DNA from: TCS55 sp964343505
GTDB taxonomy: Bacteria > Fidelibacterota > Marinisomatia > Marinisomatales > TCS55
Direction: 5' to 3'
DNA length: 64,000 bases
NCBI GenBank assembly: GCA_964343505.1
Contig: CAYFJU010000002.1
Coordinates: forward strand, 16,193-80,192
A program made the translations under genes and the position numbers. Below are positions 9,402-17,187 of the stretch, piece after piece (positions within the stretch are counted from its first letter, which is position 1; each line of letters opens with the position of its first letter). The notes beneath the pieces were generated by a model, which worked only from the letters and a program-made list of their open reading frames with translations, was not told the origin of the DNA and did not search any database.

Positions 9402-12168
9402 ATCCCTAATCTTATCAATTTTATTTATTGTGGGATTCCTTTTCGGAGGCGTAACCGGAAAGGTCGTTGGTATCATCACCGATAAAAATACGGGTGATCC
9501 TTTGGTCGGCTGCAATATTCTCATCGAAGGCTCATCCTTAGGTGCTGCCACGGATATGGACGGCAATTATATTATACTCAACATCCCTCCGGGGACGTAT
9601 ACGGTGAAAGCAATGATGATTGGATATGCCACCTCAAAGGTAACAAATGTCATTGTTCGATCAGATCTGACAACGACTATCAATGTTTCTATGAAAGAAG
9701 AAGCTCTCGAGGGAGAAGAAGTGACGGTGGTGGCTGAGCGCCCCCTAATCACCAAAGACCTCACTGCCTCTACTGCCATTGTAGATGGGGCCATGATAGA
9801 TCAACTTCCTGTCACTGAAATATCCGACGTGCTGGAATTGCAGGCTGGTTTTGTCCAGGGACACCTTCGAGGGGGGCGTTCCGGGGAGGTGGCTTACTGG
9901 GTTGATGGTGTTCCCATGACTGATGTTTTTGATGGCGGTACGATTGTTGACGTGAATAAAAATACAGTATCCGAAATGCAGGTGATCTCCGGCGCCTTCA
10001 ATGCAGAGTATGGCCAAGCCATGAGTGGAATTGTAAATATTGTCACGAAGGATGGGTCCGATAAATTTCAGGGAAGCGCCACCCTTTATGGCGGTGATTT
10101 TTTAACCGGAAAATCCAACTTATTTATGAATGCCGATCAATTCAATCCTTTAACCACTAATAATATTGATATTAATCTGGAAGGACCGATCCTTCCAGGA
10201 AAATTGTTTTTCAACCTTACAGGGCGAACCGTTTATTACCAGGGGATTCATGAAGGGCAGCGCCGGTTCAACCCACATAATGTTTCATACCGGGATGAAA
10301 CAGATGAATTTCACCTTTATCGTTTTCATGTGGAAAACGGAGATACCCTCTATCCCGGGAGGGGCGATAATGCCTTTGTACCCATGAATTGGAATAAAAA
10401 ATTATACCTCCAGGGAAAACTGATTTACAAGTTTTCACCCTTCACCAAATTAAAATATACCCTAATCAATGATGATGTGACTTACCAAGATTATGACCGT
10501 ATGTATCGTTATAATCCCGATGGAAACCTGACACGGTTTCGGGTTGGTCAAACTCACCTATTGAACCTCAATCACAGTTTTAACGGCAATAATTTTATCT
10601 CGGTTGGCCTGACCCGTTTTAATAAATCCTACAACCACCAAACTTATTCAAAAGGACATTGGGATAAATATGTCCATCCAAAATTATTAAATACACAGCC
10701 TTACAGTTTTTTAACCGGTGGTACAAATCCATCTGTATTTTCAAGACAGACGGGCACAACCACCCTAAAGGCGGATCTCACAAGTCAATTAAACAAACAG
10801 CATCAGTTAAAAACAGGCATTGAACTCAGATCCCACTCCCTATCTTATGAAGATTATTCTCTAAGACCTCCTGATGGAAAAGCCAGCTTTAATGAATTGG
10901 AAGATGATCCCTTTTTGATCAATCCCCAGCGTCTGCCGGACTCAACCATTTATTCAAGTACTTACCAGTTTAAACCATTTGAGGCCAGTGGTTATATCCA
11001 GGATAAGATTGAATTCAACGAATTGATCATCAACGTTGGATTTCGGATTGACTACTTCAACCCGAAGGGGCGAATACTCAGTGACCCAACAGATCCTTCT
11101 ATAAACAACCCCATTCGGCCGGAGAATATTTATAACGATACCAATGAAAATGGCGTCAGGGATATGGGTGAAAGTGGTGTTTCACTTGCCGAGCGTGAAT
11201 CGTACTGGTATAAAAACACATCACCAAAATGGAAAATCAGTCCACGATTTGGCGCTTCCTTTCCCTTCTCAACTACCGGTGTGATTCATTTTTCATATGG
11301 TCACTTTTTTCAGGTCCCCCGTTTTGAAATGCTTTATATGAATCCTGATTTTGATTTGGGGCAAGGGACCGGAAATATTGGCGTTATTGGGAATTCTGAT
11401 CTGCGACCTGAAAAAACCGTCCAAGGAGAATTGGGGATTCAACAGCAAATTTCATACAATATTGCCTTGGATTTGACCGCCTATTTTAGAGACATCCGAG
11501 ATCTAACGGGAACGCGGTCTAAGCAAATTGACCTGTTTGGTGGTTCTGCATCGTATAGCAAACTGGTAAACTCGGATTTTGCTTATGTTCGGGGTGTGGT
11601 CATGTCATTGAGTATGCGGGAAACGAATGGTCTTTCGGGGAATTTAGATTACACATTTCAAATTGCTAAAGGGTCCGCCTCTGATCCTCAACAGGCTCGC
11701 AATGCCATTGCAGGCGGCTCCCTTCCTGAAATTCAATTAATTCCATTAAATTGGGATCAGCGCCACACAGTTAATTTATCCGCTGCCTATAACAAAAATA
11801 ATTGGGGCCTGTCGGCCATTGCCCAAGTGGGATCAGGGCTGCCCTATACGCCCCTGAGTACGGAAGATATTTCATCCTTGGTTCAGAATTCTGGTAAAAA
11901 GCCATTTACCTGGAATGTGGACTTCAAGGCATTCTACTCTCCCCTTAAGAATGCCACAATATTTTTGAGAGTAGAAAATGTTTTTGATCACTTGAATCAA
12001 CACGCCGTTTATGATGATTCCGGTAAAGCTGATTTCACCCGCTGGGAAAATATTGCCAAAAACCAAAATACGGAAGAAGCGGTAAATACAATCGAATCAT
12101 GGTTTAGAAATGAAACATTTTACTCTTCACCTCTCAGAATCGAATTTGGAGTAACCTATGGTTTCTAA
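9391..12168 (+). CDS. TonB-dependent receptor, glucan cassette (SusC-like)
   Basis: From the ATG at 9391 the protein has 925 residues and starts with a signal peptide (MKIKSLILSILFIVGFLFGG). Residues about 22-105 form a carboxypeptidase-regulatory-like beta-sandwich (GKVVGIITDKNTGDPLVGC...IPPGTYTVKAMMIGY). A plug domain follows with LRGGRSGEVAYWVDGVPM and SGAFNAEYGQAMSGIVNIVT. The remainder is a 22-strand barrel ending in an aromatic residue (EFGVTYGF). It should import glucan oligosaccharides across the outer membrane using TonB energy. It overlaps the amylase by 11 bases and the next gene by 11 bases. No SusD-like lipoprotein accompanies it; its neighbour is instead a large putative T9SS-type surface protein. 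Confidence 0.9.
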   Translation: MKIKSLILSILFIVGFLFGGVTGKVVGIITDKNTGDPLVGCNILIEGSSLGAATDMDGNYIILNIPPGTYTVKAMMIGYATSKVTNVIVRSDLTTTINVSMKEEALEGEEVTVVAERPLITKDLTASTAIVDGAMIDQLPVTEISDVLELQAGFVQGHLRGGRSGEVAYWVDGVPMTDVFDGGTIVDVNKNTVSEMQVISGAFNAEYGQAMSGIVNIVTKDGSDKFQGSATLYGGDFLTGKSNLFMNADQFNPLTTNNIDINLEGPILPGKLFFNLTGRTVYYQGIHEGQRRFNPHNVSYRDETDEFHLYRFHVENGDTLYPGRGDNAFVPMNWNKKLYLQGKLIYKFSPFTKLKYTLINDDVTYQDYDRMYRYNPDGNLTRFRVGQTHLLNLNHSFNGNNFISVGLTRFNKSYNHQTYSKGHWDKYVHPKLLNTQPYSFLTGGTNPSVFSRQTGTTTLKADLTSQLNKQHQLKTGIELRSHSLSYEDYSLRPPDGKASFNELEDDPFLINPQRLPDSTIYSSTYQFKPFEASGYIQDKIEFNELIINVGFRIDYFNPKGRILSDPTDPSINNPIRPENIYNDTNENGVRDMGESGVSLAERESYWYKNTSPKWKISPRFGASFPFSTTGVIHFSYGHFFQVPRFEMLYMNPDFDLGQGTGNIGVIGNSDLRPEKTVQGELGIQQQISYNIALDLTAYFRDIRDLTGTRSKQIDLFGGSASYSKLVNSDFAYVRGVVMSLSMRETNGLSGNLDYTFQIAKGSASDPQQARNAIAGGSLPEIQLIPLNWDQRHTVNLSAAYNKNNWGLSAIAQVGSGLPYTPLSTEDISSLVQNSGKKPFTWNVDFKAFYSPLKNATIFLRVENVFDHLNQHAVYDDSGKADFTRWENIAKNQNTEEAVNTIESWFRNETFYSSPLRIEFGVTYGF

Positions 12169-15100
12169 AAGAATAATTTGTTTTTTTATATTCATTCTTT
12201 CTTGGACAATAGCCCAAGAATCCTCAGGACGACAATATCGTCGTTATGGAATTCATAATGCAAATCTAGTTAAAACGGTTTTTGGGAATTGGGGTGTAAT
12301 CGCACAACCGGGAGAAAAAGGACCTCGGGGTGCATGGCCCCATGATAATAATGGGTATATTGGTGACGTTTCTCCCATGGTGGGTGCAGAAATCACCACA
12401 TTGGATACAGCAGGGAATCCGGTCAAATTTCATTCTGTAGTTATTTCTCCAGCAAGCCGCCCAACATTCACTGGCTTTGAAGAATCACCGGGAGGGAAAT
12501 CCTGGGGATTTGAGCCTCGTGCCGGCTATTTTAATGAAAAACAAGAAAAAATTGCCATGAGTACGGATAAGACCACTTGGCCTCCCTTTTGGCCCGACAA
12601 ACAAAAAGAAGGGGATGACCCGGGTTGGCGTGGATCTTGGAATGGATATTTTGGTAAAGACCTTCAAAATATCCAGCAAGAAAGTTTCTTTGTTATGGAT
12701 GATAACAATGATGAAGAATTCAATTACCCCCAATACAATAAATGGAATGTAGAGTTTAAGCCCGATTCTACAAACCCTGCTCGAAACGGACTGGGGCTTG
12801 AAGTCAAAGTGCGAGGCATGCAATGGCAGCAATTTTTGGCTCAAGACGTTTTATTTTGGCAATACGAGGTGACCAATACAAGTACGATTGATTATACCAA
12901 TGTTGTGTTTGGCATGCTTGTCGGTACATATGTAGGCGTTACCGGCACCGATGGTCGCCCCCAGGAATATGATGACGATTGGTCATTTTTCGATGTTCAA
13001 GAAAACATTACTTATACGGGAGACTTTGATAATAATGCAGATAGAAACCCCCATTGGGTCGGCGATATGGGTATGGTGGGTTATGCTTTTTTAGAAAGTC
13101 CTGGAAACCCATTTGATGGTATCGATAATGATGGAGATTTTTTATTATCCTCTGGCGCAGACGCGCCAATTTTTGTACCGGCCAGTTTTGATTCTATTCT
13201 TATTCAGCCCGGGCATGAGATTATATTAATTGATAATAAATATAACCGTACAAAATACACTATTCCGAACCTTGACAGTATTGTCGTTAAAACCCGGGGC
13301 GCTGAGTTGGTGATTTATCCCGGGAAAACAATTCTGGTTGAGGGGAACATTGTGTATGATTCTCAAGGAAGAGAATTATCTAATGAAAATGCATTTGATG
13401 GAATTGATAATGACCTGGATGGTTTAATTGATGAAAATTATTTTCTCCATTATAACCAACGCAGGATTGAACCGGATGGCACCGTTTTATTTGACACCAT
13501 TAATCCCCGAGCTTACATAGATTACATTACGGAATATGGTCTTCTGAATTCCCTCATTGATGAAAGACGTGATGATGGCATTGATAATGATGGTGACTGG
13601 AATGTAAATCATGATGATTTAGGTGCTGATGGAATTCCTAATACGGGTGATTATGGTGAATTGGATGGTCAACCCACTTTAGGGGAACCCAATTTTGACC
13701 GCACAGATGTGGATGAATCCGACCAAATTGGATTGACCAGTTTTAATTATTTTTCACCGGCCAATCTTTATCCTGCCAAAGAAGATGAGGAGTTATGGAA
13801 TCAGTTAAAACCCGGATATTTTGATGTTCCGCCTTCAATTGTTGATGGAAAACCAATAGGTGGCGAAGATGGGGATTTTATTTATGGATCAGGGTACTTT
13901 CCACTGCGGGCGGGACAGACTGAACGCTTTTCCATTGCCCTTGTTTATGGAAATGACCTCAAAGATCTAATAAATAATAAAAAAACCGTCCAGGATATTT
14001 ATAACAGTGATTATCGCTTTCCACCACCGCCTAAAAAACCAACTCTAACGGCTGTCCCCGGCGATGGAAAAGTAACCCTGTACTGGGATCGTGTTTCAGA
14101 AGAAAGTCTGGACCCCGTTACGAAAGTAAAAGATTTTCAAGGGTATAAAATTTATCGCGCCACGGATCCCAATTTTAATGATGTGAGAAATATTACCGAT
14201 GCCAATGGGTTGATTCAAGGCTATACAACCTTGGCTCAATTTGACCAAAAAGACGGAATCAGCGGCTATTTTTATCCCTCAGCCAACCTGTTCCAAGATA
14301 CAAAGGGATACACTTATTATTTAGGGAGTGAAACGGGTTTGGTTCATTCATTCGTGGATGATGACGTTCAAAACGGCCGCACTTATTATTATGCATTGGT
14401 GGCCTATGATCATGGAGATGAGGAGAAAGATATCTTTCCATCTGAAAACTCTAAATTTATTTCTGTTCTGTCCACAGGAGAAATTATTACCGATCAAAAT
14501 ACAGCAGTCATTATACCAACATCGAAATCAGCCGGTTTTACCCTAAACGATACCATCCCCATGACACACACCGGTCCCGGCACGGGCTCTCTTAGTATCC
14601 AGATTATTGATGAAAAAAGTCTAACTGGCCACCGATATGAAATCAATTTTTACGATACTGCCACCGATGGGATTGACAATGACCAAGATTGGGATCCGCT
14701 GACCGATGACCTGGGCACCGATGGAGTTGCAGGGACGAATGACCCCGATGGTACTGAGGGTAATGGCATACCGGATTTTGGCGAACCAAACTTTGACTGG
14801 TTTGATGAAGAGGAGTATATGCCCATCACAACCATGTACAGTGTTAAAGACCTTGATCCAATTACGGAATCCTTCACCCCTAATGATACCTTCTGGGTTC
14901 AACTGAGTAAGAAATATATTATTCCCTCCTCGGTTAAACTTGTTAACAGCACTGGCGCTAACATTCCTGAAGCCGATCATGAAATTGATTATGAAAGGGG
15001 TCGAATCCGGGGCACAAGTCACGGCTCCCTGGGGAATAATGAACATGAACTGACCTTTAATTATTATCCCCTTTTTAAAAATCCCTATATACATAACTCA

Positions 15101-16075
15101 GTATGGACAAACCCCAATCAGCGTCCCTATGTTCCTGAGCATAAAGATACGGATATATTTGACGGTGTGTCCATTCAATTTAAAAACGACTGGTTTATCA
15201 CATCCTTGGAGAAAGAATCCTATTGGTGGACGACAGAGGATGGCGCTACCTGGTCCAAGAATCAGGCTGACTCAACCCTCCATTTTATCGTTAGTGCTTC
15301 CGACTTAGATACAGATTTTGACGGAAAAATTGATCTGAAAGCAATTCGGGTGCCTAATAATTATGCCATTGTATTTTCAAACCAATCTGATTTTGGTCAA
15401 TCCTATCGATCACTAAACGATTTTTCAGGCGGAACTAAAACAAACTTTAAGGTCATTAATCTAACGGATAATGTGGATGTGCCATTTTACCTTTGGGATT
15501 ATCCATTAGGCCAGACGGGTAAGATTGATCCCTTTGATTACATTTACTTCTATGATAAAGATTCAACCGGCATTGATCGGTATACGTGGAATATTACCTT
15601 TTCCCTGCGGCAAGCCCACGATCCCAAGACCAAACTATATTTTGGCACCGGCGATACGCTGTTCATTGATTTCTCCAAACCATTTCGAAATTCAGATTCC
15701 TTCGTTTTCCAAGGGCCGGCACCTGAAGTAAAGGAACCCTTGGTTAAATCTGAAATGGAGGACATTCGAGTTGTCCCCAACCCATACATTGTTGGGCATA
15801 AGTTTGAATCGCCCCTCCCTCCCGGGATTACCAGTGGTCGAGGAACACGAAAAGTGGAATTTCAAAATTTACCGTCAGACAGCCGTGTCCATATTTTTAC
15901 AACACGGGGGCAACATTTACGAACCATTAATCATTCCGGGGATATGCATACCGGTACCATTGCCTGGGACCTCAAGACCAAAGAAAACCTGGATATCGCT
16001 TATGGTGTTTACTATTACATCGTAGAGTCAAAAACTGGCGGTAAGAAATCCGGAAAACTGGCGGTGATTAAATGA
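12158..16075 (+). CDS. Giant surface protein with Asp-rich repeats, Fn3-like domain and variant C-terminal sorting domain (cassette 1)
   Basis: The protein has 1305 residues with a signal peptide (MVSKRIICFFIFILSWTIAQ). It contains several Asp/Asn-rich, probably Ca2+-binding motifs of the DGIDNDGD kind, near residues 320, 410, 470 and 830. A fibronectin-III-like module is near residues 625-770 (KPTLTAVPGDGKVTLYWD, then FQGYKIYRATDPNF). The last roughly 100 residues resemble a T9SS type-A sorting domain but use RVVPNPYIVGHKF instead of NYPNPFNP, ending GKKSGKLAVIK. The gene overlaps the receptor by 11 bases and the PorV-like gene by 4 bases. A homologue with the same layout occurs at 26353-29742. 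I infer a surface partner of the TonB receptor, taking the place SusD holds in Bacteroidota. No enzymatic motif was recognised. Confidence 0.75.
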   Translation: MVSKRIICFFIFILSWTIAQESSGRQYRRYGIHNANLVKTVFGNWGVIAQPGEKGPRGAWPHDNNGYIGDVSPMVGAEITTLDTAGNPVKFHSVVISPASRPTFTGFEESPGGKSWGFEPRAGYFNEKQEKIAMSTDKTTWPPFWPDKQKEGDDPGWRGSWNGYFGKDLQNIQQESFFVMDDNNDEEFNYPQYNKWNVEFKPDSTNPARNGLGLEVKVRGMQWQQFLAQDVLFWQYEVTNTSTIDYTNVVFGMLVGTYVGVTGTDGRPQEYDDDWSFFDVQENITYTGDFDNNADRNPHWVGDMGMVGYAFLESPGNPFDGIDNDGDFLLSSGADAPIFVPASFDSILIQPGHEIILIDNKYNRTKYTIPNLDSIVVKTRGAELVIYPGKTILVEGNIVYDSQGRELSNENAFDGIDNDLDGLIDENYFLHYNQRRIEPDGTVLFDTINPRAYIDYITEYGLLNSLIDERRDDGIDNDGDWNVNHDDLGADGIPNTGDYGELDGQPTLGEPNFDRTDVDESDQIGLTSFNYFSPANLYPAKEDEELWNQLKPGYFDVPPSIVDGKPIGGEDGDFIYGSGYFPLRAGQTERFSIALVYGNDLKDLINNKKTVQDIYNSDYRFPPPPKKPTLTAVPGDGKVTLYWDRVSEESLDPVTKVKDFQGYKIYRATDPNFNDVRNITDANGLIQGYTTLAQFDQKDGISGYFYPSANLFQDTKGYTYYLGSETGLVHSFVDDDVQNGRTYYYALVAYDHGDEEKDIFPSENSKFISVLSTGEIITDQNTAVIIPTSKSAGFTLNDTIPMTHTGPGTGSLSIQIIDEKSLTGHRYEINFYDTATDGIDNDQDWDPLTDDLGTDGVAGTNDPDGTEGNGIPDFGEPNFDWFDEEEYMPITTMYSVKDLDPITESFTPNDTFWVQLSKKYIIPSSVKLVNSTGANIPEADHEIDYERGRIRGTSHGSLGNNEHELTFNYYPLFKNPYIHNSVWTNPNQRPYVPEHKDTDIFDGVSIQFKNDWFITSLEKESYWWTTEDGATWSKNQADSTLHFIVSASDLDTDFDGKIDLKAIRVPNNYAIVFSNQSDFGQSYRSLNDFSGGTKTNFKVINLTDNVDVPFYLWDYPLGQTGKIDPFDYIYFYDKDSTGIDRYTWNITFSLRQAHDPKTKLYFGTGDTLFIDFSKPFRNSDSFVFQGPAPEVKEPLVKSEMEDIRVVPNPYIVGHKFESPLPPGITSGRGTRKVEFQNLPSDSRVHIFTTRGQHLRTINHSGDMHTGTIAWDLKTKENLDIAYGVYYYIVESKTGGKKSGKLAVIK

Positions 16076-17067
16076 GGAGGGTTCTTTTCGCAGCTTTGTT
16101 GATCAGTCAAATCCCGGCTCAATCCAAAGTGGGGTCTTCAGCCGCATCCTTCCTGGGTATTGGTGTTGGCGCCAGGGCAATTGGGATGGGAGGCGCATTT
16201 TCCGCCATGGGAGGGGATGCTTCCACTTTATATTGGAATCCCGGCGCTTTAGCCAAACTCAACCGATCTGAAGCAATCTTATCAAAAGCGGATTGGTTGG
16301 TAGGTACAGACCTTCATTTACTATCTTCAGTCGTTCGATTGAATAAAACCCATTCAGTCGGGTTTTACCTCTCTCAATTAAATCATGGCCGGGAAGAAAT
16401 CACGGACTTGGATAACCAGAATGGTACCGGACAATTTTGGACCGCTTCAGATATTGCCATGGGCATGGCCTACGGGAGAAACCTTTCCGATCGTTTTTCT
16501 TTTGGCGCTGTGGGTAAATACATCTCCCAGCGCATTCACCATTCTTCTGCATCTACCTTTGCATTGGACTTGGGAATCTTTTATCAAACCAGTTCCGATA
16601 AAATCCGGATCGGCATGTCCATTTCCAATTTTGGATCCGACATGACCTTGGACGGCAAAGACCTGTATAAAAAAATTGATCTGGACCCGGATCACTCCGG
16701 TCATAATGAGGCATTGGTGGCCAAACTTAAAACAGATCCTTGGCCCCTTCCTCTGTTTTTCCGTGTCGGCACTGCCGTAAAAGTGTATGACAAAAAAAAT
16801 ATCAATGTTACCGTTACAACCGATGCCTTTATTCCCAGCGACGACGTGGAAATGCTCAATTTCGGTATTGAATCCGTTATAATGGATCGAACAAGAATTC
16901 AAATGGGTTATAAAGGATTGGGCAATGCGGACAGTGAGGAGGGGTTCACCTTTGGCGCCGGCACCCAGTTCTATGCAGGGGGATTTGACATTCGCGTGGA
17001 TTATGCCATTCAATCTTTCGGGAAATTCGGAACTGTCCCCCATTTAAGCATCGCTTTCCTGTTTTAA
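16072..17067 (+). CDS. PorV/PorQ-family outer-membrane protein (cassette 1)
   Basis: The protein has 331 residues, with a signal peptide followed by SAASFLGIGVGARAIGMGGAFSAMGGDASTLYWNPGALAKL, the hallmark N-terminus of PorV/PorQ (UPF0164) proteins; quoted segments include GARAIGMGGAFSAMGGD and YWNPGALAKL. It is a FadL-like 14-strand barrel in the known family, ending in a strand with terminal phenylalanine (PHLSIAFLF). PorV in T9SS shuttles cargo C-terminal domains at the outer membrane. The gene starts in an ATGA overlap with the preceding giant surface protein, suggesting that it serves that specific protein. A homologue lies at 29739-30761 in the second cassette. Confidence 0.85.
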   Translation: MRRVLFAALLISQIPAQSKVGSSAASFLGIGVGARAIGMGGAFSAMGGDASTLYWNPGALAKLNRSEAILSKADWLVGTDLHLLSSVVRLNKTHSVGFYLSQLNHGREEITDLDNQNGTGQFWTASDIAMGMAYGRNLSDRFSFGAVGKYISQRIHHSSASTFALDLGIFYQTSSDKIRIGMSISNFGSDMTLDGKDLYKKIDLDPDHSGHNEALVAKLKTDPWPLPLFFRVGTAVKVYDKKNINVTVTTDAFIPSDDVEMLNFGIESVIMDRTRIQMGYKGLGNADSEEGFTFGAGTQFYAGGFDIRVDYAIQSFGKFGTVPHLSIAFLF

Positions 17068-17121
17068 ATATTTTTTAAAATTTTCCTTTTAATTCTATAA
17101 TTGATATCCTAATTTCTGAAT

Positions 17122-17143
17122 AGTATCTCAGGTATGAGTTACT
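17122..17143. promoter_or_regulatory. Putative TrmB-type operator, site 3
   Basis: Left arm AGTATCTCAG and right arm ATGAGTTACT are separated by two bases, the third instance of the 10-2-10 palindrome. It lies 44 bases before the ATG of the secreted gene at 17188, in the 120-base gap after the PorV-like gene. Its presence implies that this gene has its own regulated promoter. Confidence 0.72.
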
Positions 17144-17187
17144 AATTACTAACTATTAAATCTTTTCCAACGCAAGGAGAACATCAT

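Noticed and set aside
14621..17043. Long minus-strand open frames opposite the giant surface protein (157 codons) and the PorV-like gene (198 codons)
   Set aside because: They oppose well-supported genes with clear family motifs, have no ribosome binding site and no recognisable protein features.
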